A DNA stretch of 48,522 bases. Source: Beijerinckiaceae bacterium. GTDB lineage: Bacteria; Pseudomonadota; Alphaproteobacteria; Rhizobiales; Beijerinckiaceae. Below, in pieces: positions 16,004 through 24,677 of this stretch (its first letter is position 1; the number at the start of each line of letters is the position of its first letter). The notes beneath the pieces were generated by a model that was not told where the DNA came from, searched no databases, and was given only the letters and a program-made list of their open reading frames with translations. Location: assembly GCA_004298435.1 (NCBI GenBank), contig SCSF01000062.1:1-48522 (forward strand). Reading direction: 5' to 3'. The translations under genes and the position numbers were made by a program.

Positions 16004-17035
16004 TCACTGCTTCCCCTCACGCCCTGTCTCTCCGGGCAGCGGCATCCAGTTTCCCAGGCTGTCGCGAACATAAAGCTTGATGACCGAGACGCAGACGATC
16101 ACCGTGATTGGCGCCGCGAAGATGATCGCCATCCAGCCGAAAAGATAGGTGAGCGTGGCGACGCTCATCAACATCACGACAGGCGGCATGAACACCATGC
16201 TTCTCTGCACGATAGGCGCAATCAACTCGCCTTCGACCTGATGGATGAGGAGCCAGGCGACAATTGTCCACACTATGGCCGATCCGTTCACGGTCGCAGC
16301 GACGAGCACCGCCGGCACGGCTGAAATGATTGGGCCGAGATAGGGGATGAATTCGGCGACGCCTGCAATGAGCCCTATCGCCAGCGGCGACGGCAGGCCG
16401 ATGGCGAAGGCCGCCAGGGTGGACAGAAGGCCGATGATGACCATCTGGATGAGCTGGCCGAGAAGCCACAGGCGCAAGGCATGGCCGAGATGATCGATCG
16501 TCTCCATCGCCTCGTCGCGCCACGACTCGGGAAGGAGCCTGCAAAAACCTCTGCGATAGAGGCGCGGCTGCGCAGCGAGATAGACGCCGGTGAAGACACT
16601 CACGATCACCGCTTCAAGGAAACTCGAGCTGAGGCTGAAGATATTGCCGATGAGCGAGGTGAGTGAAACGTTTTCGCGAGAGACATGCGAGAGAACGAGT
16701 TTCCCGAAGGAGGACGCGTTCAGCGCGTGCATCAATGATCCCTGCGCCGACGCGACACGGTGCAGGACATCCTGCATCTCCACCATCATCTTGGTGCCGA
16801 AAAGATAGCTTGCGCCCCCGAGAATGATGAGGATCGCAAATCCGGAAAGAGCGAGCGCGACAGGTTGCGGCAGGTTCAGACGCCGCAGAGGCTCGGTTCC
16901 GAGCCTCAGTATCGTCGCGACGAGAATTGCCCCGACGCCAATAAGGACGACATCGAAGAGGCGGTAGACCAGAATCGGAACAAGCACCAGCGCAAGAACA
17001 ATCACGACGCGGATGGCGAATTCTTTCCTGCTCAT
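16004..17035 (-). CDS. AI-2E/PerM-family membrane protein
   Basis: A 343-residue protein with about seven or eight membrane segments. The family's signature region is near GLIAGVAEFIPYLGPIISAV, followed by a segment with HQVEGELIAPIVQRS. Family members are proposed exporters of autoinducer-2 or ion-coupled permeases, but most have no known substrate. It is divergent from a second member of the same family at 17280; the 244-base gap between them probably holds both promoters. Confidence 0.88.
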   Translation of the reverse strand: MSRKEFAIRVVIVLALVLVPILVYRLFDVVLIGVGAILVATILRLGTEPLRRLNLPQPVALALSGFAILIILGGASYLFGTKMMVEMQDVLHRVASAQGSLMHALNASSFGKLVLSHVSRENVSLTSLIGNIFSLSSSFLEAVIVSVFTGVYLAAQPRLYRRGFCRLLPESWRDEAMETIDHLGHALRLWLLGQLIQMVIIGLLSTLAAFAIGLPSPLAIGLIAGVAEFIPYLGPIISAVPAVLVAATVNGSAIVWTIVAWLLIHQVEGELIAPIVQRSMVFMPPVVMLMSVATLTYLFGWMAIIFAAPITVIVCVSVIKLYVRDSLGNWMPLPGETGREGKQ

Positions 17036-17279
17036 CGGATTTCAACATTTGCGCCGGACATTGCGATTTGACGCCGGACCGGCCCGGGTTCAAGCTTTGC
17101 CTTGCTCCTGAAGCGAGGTGCAGCCTCGTCGTCGAAAACGTCCTTCCGGATTGTCTTCCTGCCTCCGCGAGGGATGCTTACTGAACCCGTGACGGCGATC
17201 CGCGTTCCGGAACATGCTCCGCTTTCGGCGCAGCGTGAGCGCCGCCGGTGCGCCTGAACCGGAAAGGCTGATCGATTTA

Positions 17280-18386
17280 ATGACCATGCCTCCAGACGAA
17301 CCGCGGGACTGCATCGAAACTGCTCCTCAACCCGGCCGCAACAGGGACGGCACAGTTTTTATCATCGGGCTGATCGCCATTGCGTTCCTCGTTCACGAGT
17401 TGCAATGGATTCTCCTGCCCTTCGTCGTCTCGGGACTGATCGCCTTTCTTTGCACGCCCGTTATCGAATGGGGCGCCGCGAGATTTCACAAGCCGCGCTG
17501 GGTTGCGTCGGTTTCCGTCTTCATTCTTTTGATGATCCTTCTGGCGCTCGCCATCTTTTTCATCGCGCGGCCTTTGATGCAGGAGCTTGCGCATGCGGCA
17601 ACAAGCGTACAGCCGTTGATCGAGGGCTTTGCGAAAGCCATGCTCAAGGGCCAGTCGATCAGCGTTTTCGGCGGCCAGCCGATGAATGCGTCACAGCTCG
17701 CGACGGCAGGAGTCACGGCGCTGCACACCTGGTTTAGCCATCCCACGAATGTTGCGCTGATCGGATCGAGCGTAGCGGCAATGCTCCTGGGCAGCTTCGT
17801 AGCCCTGGTTCTTCTGTTCTATTTCCTTTTGAACGGCCCGAAGCTCATGGCGGGCATGCTCTGGCTCGCGCCGGAGAGCAGACGTCCGCAGTTGCGCGAA
17901 ATCTGGCGACGGATCGATCCACTCATAAGGCGTTACTTCATCGGCGTGATCGTCACCGTCGCCTATGCCACTTTTGCCGCCTATCTGGGACTCGGCCTCG
18001 TGCTGCGCATTCCGCATGCCGTTGTCCTTGCGATCCTGACAGGCGTGCTGGAACTCGTTCCGGTGTTCGGTCCGGTGGCGTCGGCGCTTCTGGCTGGGCT
18101 CGCCGCCGTCAGTGCCGCAAAGGGCATCAGCCTGATCATCGGCTATGCGATCTATGCCGTCGCTCTGCGTCTTTCGATCGATCAGCTCCTCGGGCCGGTC
18201 GTGCTTGGCGCCGCCGCACGGCTGAATCCTTCCATCATCATTTTCTGCTTCTTCGCCGGCGGCCTCCTGTTTGGCATCATCGGAATCATCATGGCCATCC
18301 CCACGGCTTTGAGCGTCCGGACCACCTTATCGGTCCTGCGGGGCGAACCAGGCTGGCAACAGAAAGCAGGCGAGCGCGCGCAATAA
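17280..18386 (+). CDS. AI-2E/PerM-family membrane protein (second copy)
   Basis: A 368-residue protein, paralogous to the divergent neighbour. The hallmark is GVLELVPVFGPVASALLAGL, with DQLLGPVVLGAAARLNP in the next loop. I chose the ATG at 17280 with GAAAGG upstream; the open frame begins 22 codons earlier, without a family match. It is followed by a YihY-family gene and a HAD phosphatase in the same direction, so it may head a three-gene unit. The substrate is unknown. Confidence 0.87.
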   Translation: MTMPPDEPRDCIETAPQPGRNRDGTVFIIGLIAIAFLVHELQWILLPFVVSGLIAFLCTPVIEWGAARFHKPRWVASVSVFILLMILLALAIFFIARPLMQELAHAATSVQPLIEGFAKAMLKGQSISVFGGQPMNASQLATAGVTALHTWFSHPTNVALIGSSVAAMLLGSFVALVLLFYFLLNGPKLMAGMLWLAPESRRPQLREIWRRIDPLIRRYFIGVIVTVAYATFAAYLGLGLVLRIPHAVVLAILTGVLELVPVFGPVASALLAGLAAVSAAKGISLIIGYAIYAVALRLSIDQLLGPVVLGAAARLNPSIIIFCFFAGGLLFGIIGIIMAIPTALSVRTTLSVLRGEPGWQQKAGERAQ

Positions 18387-18468
18387 TACCGATTTTTCGA
18401 GGCTCCAGATCGGAACCCGGCTCAATCGTGGCAATTTCCGCTGGGGTGACGGCGGAGAGGACCTGTCG

Positions 18469-19479
18469 ATGAGCGGCGATCGCGACAAGCGCGAGGAAGG
18501 AACAGTCAGAGCGCTCGCCACTGCATTGGCGGTGACTCTGACGGCGGCGCTCATTGCCAGAAAAGAGCCTCCGGCGGCAGAGGAAGCCGCAACGCGCCAG
18601 GCAGGTTTTATAGAGCGGGGAAAGAATATTACCGTCAGCGTCTACAACGGCATCAATGACCACAGGGTATTGGCCGTCGCCGCCGGCGTGGCTTTCTATT
18701 CGCTGCTGGCGATCTTTCCGGCGATTGCGGCGATCGTGTCGCTTTACGGTCTCTTCGCCAACCCCGCCACGATCTCGCGCGAACTCCAGCATTTTTCGGG
18801 ACTTCTTCCGGGCGGCGCGATGGAAGTGCTCAAGGGACAACTCACCCGCCTTGTTCAGCAGAAGCACGGCACGCTTGGCATCACCTTCGCTGTCGGTATC
18901 CTGATTTCACTATGGAGCGCCAATTCCGGCATCAAGGCGCTGTTCGATGCGCTCAACGTCGTGCGTGGCGAGAAGGAAACCCGCAGCTTCATAAAACTGA
19001 ACGCCATCTCGCTCGCCTTTACTTGCGGCGCGATTCTGTTTGTCATTCTTGCGCTTGCGGCGGTGATCGTCCTGCCGATCGTGTTCAACTTCACCGGTCT
19101 TTCTCAGGCTATGCCTTCGCTGCTGCCGGAAATCCGCTGGCCGACGTTGTTCGTCTGCACGACTTTGACCTTTGCGATCATCTACCGCTATGGGCCGTGT
19201 TGCAGGCCGCCGAAGTGGCATCTGGTGACTGTCGGAAGCGTCTTCGCCACTTTCGTGTGGCTTGGCGCGTCTTATCTGTTCTCCTGGTACACGTCGCAAT
19301 TCGGCAGCTACAACAAAACCTATGGGTCACTCGGCGCCGTTATCGGATTTATGACCTGGATCTGGATTTCAGTCATGGTCATCCTGATCGGCCCTGAACT
19401 TGATGCGGCGATCGAATCGCAATTTCCGGCGAATGCGCGAAAGCTGCCGCCCGCGAAGACGCCACAGCCGAAATCATAA
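18469..19479 (+). CDS. YihY/BrkB-family inner membrane protein
   Basis: A 336-residue protein with six predicted membrane segments after a hydrophilic N-terminus of about 60 residues. Family blocks are AFYSLLAIFPAIAAIVSLYG, WSANSGIKALFDALN, GSYNKTYGSLGAVIGFMTW and LIGPELDAAIE. Despite older names (ribonuclease BN, BrkB), the function of the family is not settled; it is often treated as an envelope transporter or structural membrane protein. It lies 82 bases after the AI-2E gene and 9 bases before the HAD gene. Confidence 0.9.
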   Translation: MSGDRDKREEGTVRALATALAVTLTAALIARKEPPAAEEAATRQAGFIERGKNITVSVYNGINDHRVLAVAAGVAFYSLLAIFPAIAAIVSLYGLFANPATISRELQHFSGLLPGGAMEVLKGQLTRLVQQKHGTLGITFAVGILISLWSANSGIKALFDALNVVRGEKETRSFIKLNAISLAFTCGAILFVILALAAVIVLPIVFNFTGLSQAMPSLLPEIRWPTLFVCTTLTFAIIYRYGPCCRPPKWHLVTVGSVFATFVWLGASYLFSWYTSQFGSYNKTYGSLGAVIGFMTWIWISVMVILIGPELDAAIESQFPANARKLPPAKTPQPKS

Positions 19480-19488
19480 GGAAGATCC

Positions 19489-20163
19489 ATGCGCATCGAG
19501 CCGACTTTTCTTTTCGATCTGGACGGAACTCTCGTCGACAGCGTGTATCAGCACGTTCTCGCATGGAAGGAAGCACTCGATGCCGAAGGCATCGCTTTGT
19601 CGGTCTGGCGCATCCATCGCAAGATCGGGATGAGCGGCGGCCTGTTCACCAACCAGCTTCTGCGCGAGACGGAGCTCGAAATCAGTCCCGAGCTTGTGGC
19701 GCGGCTGCGGCGCCGGCATGCGGAGGCCTATCTGCGCTATGCGCCAAGCGTGCGGCCGCTGCCGGGCGCAATCGCGCTTCTGGCGTGGCTGACGCAAGCC
19801 GGAATCCCCTGGGCGGTCGCCACCAGCGCGAATATGGAAACGGCTGTCGTTACGCTCGCAACGCTTGGCGTCGATCCGGCGCAGGCTACGGTTGTGACGC
19901 GCGACCAGGTGAAATACGCAAAGCCGGATCCCGATCTTTTCCTGACTGCCGCTGCGCGGCTTGGTGCGCCAATCGGCAACGCGCTCGTTATAGGTGACAG
20001 CATCTGGGACATGCTGGCGGCGCGCCGCGGTGGCGCGCTTGGGGTCGGTCTGCTGAGCGGCGGCTATGGCCTTGATGAGCTGCGCTATGCTGGCGCATTG
20101 CGCGTCTACGACGACCCGGATGATTTATTGCGTCATATCGACGAGGTGGCGGGACGTCGTTGA
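19489..20163 (+). CDS. HAD-superfamily phosphatase (phosphoglycolate phosphatase/beta-PGM-like)
   Basis: A 224-residue HAD hydrolase. Motif I is FDLDGTLVDS (nucleophile D10, acid D12), motif II VATSAN, motif III the lysine in KYAKPDP, and motif IV VIGDSIWDM. A helical cap sits between motifs I and II, as in the PGP/beta-phosphoglucomutase subgroup. AAGGAAG lies just before the ATG, 9 bases after the YihY-type gene, so the two are co-transcribed. The substrate is unknown. Confidence 0.9.
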   Translation: MRIEPTFLFDLDGTLVDSVYQHVLAWKEALDAEGIALSVWRIHRKIGMSGGLFTNQLLRETELEISPELVARLRRRHAEAYLRYAPSVRPLPGAIALLAWLTQAGIPWAVATSANMETAVVTLATLGVDPAQATVVTRDQVKYAKPDPDLFLTAAARLGAPIGNALVIGDSIWDMLAARRGGALGVGLLSGGYGLDELRYAGALRVYDDPDDLLRHIDEVAGRR

Positions 20164-20178
20164 AACATTTTCCGTGCT

Positions 20179-21294
20179 TCACTCGGACTGGTCGCGGTGT
20201 TCCTTCACGCTCTGCATTCGGTGAGTGGCTTCGCCTAAGCCTTTCCAGCGCCGTACGCCTTCGTTCACGCCGAGCAAAGACAAGGCCAGAATGAAAGGCA
20301 GCAGGTAATAGATGATCCGGAAGAGAAGAAGCGACGCAAGCATCGCCTCCTGCGAGGAAACTGGCACGAATTTAAGCATCGTCGCTTCGAAGACGCCGAT
20401 GCCGCCGGGAGCGTGACTGACAATTCCGAGGACGCAGGCAAAAACATAGATCGCTGCGAAGGTCAGAAAATCGATGTGGCGTGGTTCCGGCAGCAAAACA
20501 TAAAGAACGCCCGCAGCCGAGCAGAGATCGATGACGCCCAGAGCAATCTGACCGAGCGTAAGCCTGAAACCGGGAAGCTCCAGACGGAAGCCTTGCAGCC
20601 GGGTTTTTCTACGCCCCATCGAAACCCAGGCGAGATAAAGAAGCAAAGCGACAATGACGGCGAGGCCCATCAGAGAATTGATGCCCGGCGCGAAATGATC
20701 GACAGGACTGATCGTTTCATTTCGCAGCAGCAGAGTGACGCCGATAACGAGCGCCATGCCGAGCCAGAAAGTCACGCCCGCAATGACAGTGAGGCTCGCA
20801 ACCTTTGATGCCGTAAGGCCGACCTGGGAATAGACCCAGTAGCGCACCGTGCCGGCCGTAACGAGCGGAAAACCAAGCGTAAAGGAGACAGCGTAACTTG
20901 CGAAAGATGCAAACGCTGTCCTGCCGTAATGGACGCGGGTGCGCAACTGCTTGAGCGCAAGCCCGTCATAACCTGTCAGGGCGAGATAAGACAAAACGGC
21001 AAGGCCGCATGCCGACAGGATCTGTCCATTGCTTGTTGCGGCGATGGCGGCACGCAAATGCGCGAGATTGAGATGCGCCAGAGTGTGAAAGAGAATGACG
21101 ATTGAAAGCGTCGCAATACCGACGCTGATGAAACCGCCGACATATTTGCCGATTCGCTGGCGCGGCCACGCCTCTTTCTTCGAAGGCGCATTGTCTAGTG
21201 GCATACCGTGATCCGCGCCTTCGAGAGGAGGCGGCCGATTGCCACCGCTTTCCGCTCCGGTTCCGCTTGGGCCGGCTTTATGGTCATAAAGCAT
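20179..21294 (-). CDS. LPG-synthase-TM (UPF0104/MprF flippase-like) membrane protein
   Basis: A 371-residue protein with about eight membrane segments. It matches the transmembrane half of lysylphosphatidylglycerol synthase (PF03706 type) but has no aminoacyl-transferase domain. Visible family blocks are SYAVSFTLGFPLVTAGTVRY and ACVLGIVSHAPGGIGVFEAT. Such proteins may flip lipids across the membrane. The first 40 residues are hydrophilic. A later start (Met31, at 21204) is possible, as neither start has a strong ribosome site. It converges with the HAD gene, 15 bases apart. Confidence 0.85.
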   Translation of the reverse strand: MLYDHKAGPSGTGAESGGNRPPPLEGADHGMPLDNAPSKKEAWPRQRIGKYVGGFISVGIATLSIVILFHTLAHLNLAHLRAAIAATSNGQILSACGLAVLSYLALTGYDGLALKQLRTRVHYGRTAFASFASYAVSFTLGFPLVTAGTVRYWVYSQVGLTASKVASLTVIAGVTFWLGMALVIGVTLLLRNETISPVDHFAPGINSLMGLAVIVALLLYLAWVSMGRRKTRLQGFRLELPGFRLTLGQIALGVIDLCSAAGVLYVLLPEPRHIDFLTFAAIYVFACVLGIVSHAPGGIGVFEATMLKFVPVSSQEAMLASLLLFRIIYYLLPFILALSLLGVNEGVRRWKGLGEATHRMQSVKEHRDQSE

Positions 21295-21784
21295 AAAATC
21301 GTCTGTCCGACCCGCACTCGCTGCGGAGGATCACAATGCGTTCAGACGGAATTCGCCCGAGCGCATGCAACGTGATCGATTCCAACACATTAGAGCTTGG
21401 CTTCAGCGAAAGATCAGGCTCCGCTTTTTCGCTTCCGCTCAGTCTGCAAGCTATAGCGCATGTTTTTCGGCGCCTGTCTCTGGCGCGGGGTTATGCGGTG
21501 TGAATGCGTCAAGAGCAAGCGGGTTGCGGCGCCCCAAGTCAAAGCGTCGCTCCCTTCCAGCCCTCTCATCAAGGCATGCCGGTCTTGAACGGCAAGCCTT
21601 GGCGCGGAAAAATGTAGGGGTCCAAGTGATTTTTTTTATCTTTTTCAGATGTCCAGTTTCACATTCATGCCATGAACGACGGCAAATCCGGATCGATTGA
21701 CCTTGCGTCCGGGAGGTGCCAGAGCGTCGCACCGGCCGTTCATCAAGAGCATGTTCCGGTGCAACACGCTCCAGGTTTGGCCGC
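21295..21784. other. Long intergenic region between divergent membrane-protein genes
   Basis: About 490 bases. The left part holds repeat B copy 2. The rest, 21441-21784, has a run of eight T's near 21630 and short open frames without family features. I see no clear promoter hexamers or RNA gene. Confidence 0.5.
21331..21440. repeat. Dispersed intergenic repeat family B, copy 2
   Basis: TCACAATGCGTTCAGACGGA, CGCATGCAACGTGATCGATTC, and TCAGCGAAAGATCAGGCTCC follow the same order as copy 1. It lies just upstream of the LPG-synthase-TM gene. Confidence 0.8.
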
Positions 21785-23053
21785 ATGAACGATAGTTTCA
21801 CTCTTGCGCAAATCGCCACCTGGGGAATTGCCTGCGTCTCTGTGTTTTGCGTGATCCTGCGGCCGTGGAACCTGCCGCAGGCGCTCTGGGCCGTGGGCGG
21901 AGCGGTCCTTCTGGTGATTTTCGGGCTCCTGCCGCTTGACGCGGCGGTGCGCGGTATCGCCGCCGGCACGGATGTCTACCTCTTCCTTTTCGGAATGATG
22001 CTACTCGCGGAAGTGTCGCGGAAGGAGGGGCTCTTCGATTTTCTCGCCGCCGTTGCGGCGCGTTTTGCCAAAGGCTCGGCGGCCCGCCTCTTCGCCCTGA
22101 TCTACGCGGTCGGCATTCTCGTCACGGCGCTTCTCTCCAACGATGCGACGGCGGTCGTGCTCACCCCGGCTGTGGCGGCGACCGTCAAATCCGCAAAAAT
22201 CGAAGAACCGCTGCCCTATCTTCTGATCTGCGCGCTGATTGCCAATGCAGCCTCATTCGTGCTGCCGATCGCGAACCCGGCCAATCTGGTTATTTATGAC
22301 AATCATATGCCGCCGCTGCCGCAGTGGCTGGCGAATTATGCGCTGGCCTCTGTTTTGTCGATCGCGGTCACTTTCATCGTCTTGCGCTGGAGTCAAAGAC
22401 ATTCGCTGAGGCAAAAAATGGCCGCGGATGTTCGCGTCCCGGACCTTACGCCGGCGGCCAAAACCGCTGCGGCCGGCATCGTCGTTACGAGCGTCGCGCT
22501 GCTCACCGCTTCGGCCTTCAACGTGAATCTTGGACTCCCGACTGCGATCGCCGGGGTCCTGACGCTCGCAGCCGTCCTGCTGCGCGAGCGCAAGGCTCCC
22601 TGGCCTATGATGCGCGAGATCTCATGGGGCATATTGCCCCTCGTCGCGGGGCTGTTCATTCTCGTTGAGGCTCTGGCGCATACCGGCGTCATCGACAGCC
22701 TGAAGGATTTCCTGCGCTATGAGGCAGCGCATGCGGCTGCGGCCTCAGCCTGGGGAGCCGGAACAGCGATCGCAATCGCCAGCAATCTGATCAACAATCT
22801 TCCCGCCGGGCTCATCGCCGGAAGCGCCGTGCGCGGCGCTGGTGTCTCCGATCACATCACGCGCGCCATTCTCGTCGGCGTCGATCTTGGGCCAAATCTC
22901 TCGATAACGGGATCGCTCGCAACGCTCCTCTGGCTCGATGCGCTGAAACGCGAGGGCCTTCATGTCAGTGGCCGGGCCTTTTTGAAATACGGGCTTCTCG
23001 TTATGCCGCCGGCTCTCATCGCGGCGCTCGCTGGTGCGCTTGCTTTCAATTGA
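21785..23053 (+). CDS. ArsB/CitM-type permease (arsenite or anion efflux-like)
   Basis: A 422-residue integral membrane protein with about eleven segments and the ArsB/NhaD ion-transporter fold. Key blocks are LLSNDATAVVLTPAV, ANAASFVLPIANPANLVIYD and SNLINNLPAGLIAGSAV, whose paired Asn/Pro loops are typical of the ArsB group, and VDLGPNLSITGSLATLLW. ArsB extrudes arsenite or antimonite, but no arsR, arsC or arsA gene lies nearby, so the substrate is open. I chose the ATG at 21785 (MNDSFTLAQ); the frame runs 23 codons further up. Confidence 0.85.
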   Translation: MNDSFTLAQIATWGIACVSVFCVILRPWNLPQALWAVGGAVLLVIFGLLPLDAAVRGIAAGTDVYLFLFGMMLLAEVSRKEGLFDFLAAVAARFAKGSAARLFALIYAVGILVTALLSNDATAVVLTPAVAATVKSAKIEEPLPYLLICALIANAASFVLPIANPANLVIYDNHMPPLPQWLANYALASVLSIAVTFIVLRWSQRHSLRQKMAADVRVPDLTPAAKTAAAGIVVTSVALLTASAFNVNLGLPTAIAGVLTLAAVLLRERKAPWPMMREISWGILPLVAGLFILVEALAHTGVIDSLKDFLRYEAAHAAAASAWGAGTAIAIASNLINNLPAGLIAGSAVRGAGVSDHITRAILVGVDLGPNLSITGSLATLLWLDALKREGLHVSGRAFLKYGLLVMPPALIAALAGALAFN

Positions 23054-23371
23054 CGCAGATCGAGCGCCGGCATGCCATCTTTGATCCGGCCGATGCTCCC
23101 GATGAAATTTTTCTGCTTCGGGCGTGTGCGCTGCAAAGCAGCTTCTTGAGAAAGACATAAAGAGAACGTTAACAATATGGATGGTCAATGAACGATATTC
23201 CGCCAGGATCGTTTGCCAGATGAAATTGCCACGAATGAGCGTTTCGGTTTCAAATGTGCGAATCCGCTGCCGATCTCGTTGCTGTGAACAGGGGAGGTCT
23301 GGTCCCGGCGATGGCGAGGCATATCTAAGCGGGTGTGATTTTCAGTTTCTTGAGTTTGTGAGGGAATTTGC
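23054..23371. other. Intergenic region upstream of the L,D-transpeptidase
   Basis: No convincing gene. TTGAGA near 23147 with downstream AACAATAT might be promoter elements, but this is weak. The right end carries GAGGGA 7 bases before the L,D-transpeptidase ATG. Confidence 0.4.
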
Positions 23372-24121
23372 ATGATGTGGCAACGCGTGTGTCTGGCGGC
23401 GGGGTTCGCCCTGGGTTGTGCGCTGCCGATCCAGCAGGCGGCTGCGCAGGCCGACATCCCGGATGCGGGTTCGCAGGCTCCTGTCGTCGCTCCGCAGGCT
23501 GACGATACAGGGACGCCGCCGGCGCATGTCGATCATTCCTCGCATGTGCCAACCAATACGGTTGGACCGAAGGTCATCGTGGACGTCAATCTGACGACCC
23601 AGCGCATGCATGTGACGTTCCCCGACGGATCGGAGGAAACTTGGCCTGTGGCTTCGGGCCGTCCCGGTCTTGACACGCCGGACGGACAATACAAACCGCA
23701 ATGGATCGATCCCGACCACGTCTCGAAGGAATATCAGGACGCTCCAATGCCCTACGCGATCTTCTTCGATCTGAAGGGGCATGCGATCCACGGCTCCTAT
23801 GAGAAAACATTCGGAAGGGCCGTGTCACATGGCTGCGTGCGCCTGCCGGTCAAGGATGCCAAGAAGCTGTTCGAGGCCGTGAAGGTCAGTGGCGCCGAGA
23901 TTGACATCACCGGAAGGGCGCCGCGCAAAGGCGGCACGGTGTGGGCGAGGCGTCAGACCCCTCCACGCTATGCCGATGCTCAGCAAAACCAGTATGGCTA
24001 TGGCTATGGCCACCCAGGCTCATACGGCTACGGCTATTATCAGAGGAACGGCTATCCTCCGCGGACTCCGTACCGGCCACCGCAGCAGTCGTTCTTCGGA
24101 GCTCTTTTCGGCGGGGATTGA
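23372..24121 (+). CDS. L,D-transpeptidase (YkuD domain), exported
   Basis: A 249-residue exported enzyme. Signal peptide about residues 1-26, ending AAAQA; then a Pro-rich linker, and a YkuD domain (about 65-180) with HAIHGS (H140) and the active-site SHGCVRLP (H153, C155). It forms 3-3 cross-links in peptidoglycan or attaches proteins to it. The C-terminus (about 205-249) is rich in Gly, Tyr and Pro with YGYGYG repeats, unusual for the family, and may bind wall or surface material. GAGGGA precedes the ATG. Confidence 0.93.
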   Translation: MMWQRVCLAAGFALGCALPIQQAAAQADIPDAGSQAPVVAPQADDTGTPPAHVDHSSHVPTNTVGPKVIVDVNLTTQRMHVTFPDGSEETWPVASGRPGLDTPDGQYKPQWIDPDHVSKEYQDAPMPYAIFFDLKGHAIHGSYEKTFGRAVSHGCVRLPVKDAKKLFEAVKVSGAEIDITGRAPRKGGTVWARRQTPPRYADAQQNQYGYGYGHPGSYGYGYYQRNGYPPRTPYRPPQQSFFGALFGGD

Positions 24122-24133
24122 GCGGCGCTTCCC

Positions 24134-24238
24134 TATAGCGTTTTCAAGCGAAGTGACTTCGGTTCGCGTGAAGAAAACGCGCCAAAACAAATAAATCTTG
24201 GAGTCGCGGTCCTGATTCTGTCAGAAGCGAAACGGCTC
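24134..24238 (+). repeat. Dispersed repeat family A, copy 5
   Basis: TATAGCGTTTTCAAGCGAAG, CGGTTCGCGTGAAGAAAACG, CGCCAAAACAAATAAA, then GATTCTGTCAGAAGCGAAAC and GGCTCT. It is a nearly complete copy between the convergent L,D-transpeptidase and glnK genes. Confidence 0.9.
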
Positions 24239-24250
24239 TCGCAAGCGCTT

Positions 24251-24589
24251 CTACAGAGCATCCTCGCCGGTTTCCCCGGTGCGGATGCGCATCGCGTCTT
24301 CGAGATTGAAGACGAAGACCTTCCCATCACCGATCTCGCCCGAGTGCGCAGCCTCACGGATCGCCGCAATGGCAGCTTCGGCGCGGTCTGACGGAACGGC
24401 GACTTCGATCTTCAGTTTGGGGACGAAGGAAATGACATATTCAGCGCCGCGATAGATCTCCTTGTGGCCCTTCTGCCTGCCGTAGCCGCGCACTTCGCTC
24501 GCCGTCATGCCCTCGATGCCGAGCTTCAGGAGAGCTTCGCGAACGGCGTCGAGCCGATAGGTCTGAATGATTGCAATGATGTATTTCAA
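24251..24589 (-). CDS. glnK: Nitrogen regulatory protein PII, GlnK type
   Basis: A 112-residue PII protein, the standard length. The T-loop carries the uridylylation tyrosine Y51 in EIYRGAEYVISFVPK, and the B- and C-loops are present (GEIGDGKVFV; RIRTGETGEDAL). It senses ATP, ADP and 2-oxoglutarate and blocks AmtB when nitrogen is plentiful. It lies downstream of amtB on the same strand, separated by 84 bases containing a family A repeat. The usual order in proteobacteria is glnK then amtB. Confidence 0.95.
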   Translation of the reverse strand: MKYIIAIIQTYRLDAVREALLKLGIEGMTASEVRGYGRQKGHKEIYRGAEYVISFVPKLKIEVAVPSDRAEAAIAAIREAAHSGEIGDGKVFVFNLEDAMRIRTGETGEDAL

Positions 24590-24609
24590 TAAACTTCTCC
24601 TGATCCTCG

Positions 24610-24677
24610 GCTCTGGTTATTGTTTTGGCGCGTTTTTCCACGCGAACCGGGAGCCACTTCGCCCGAGAACGTTCTAG
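24610..24677 (-). repeat. Dispersed repeat family A, copy 6 (half element), overlapping the amtB stop
   Basis: On the minus strand it begins CTAGAACGTTCTCGGGCGAA and continues GGTTCGCGTGGAAAAACGCG. The TAG stop codon of amtB (24676-24674) lies inside its outer end, so the repeat sets the end of that protein. Confidence 0.8.
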
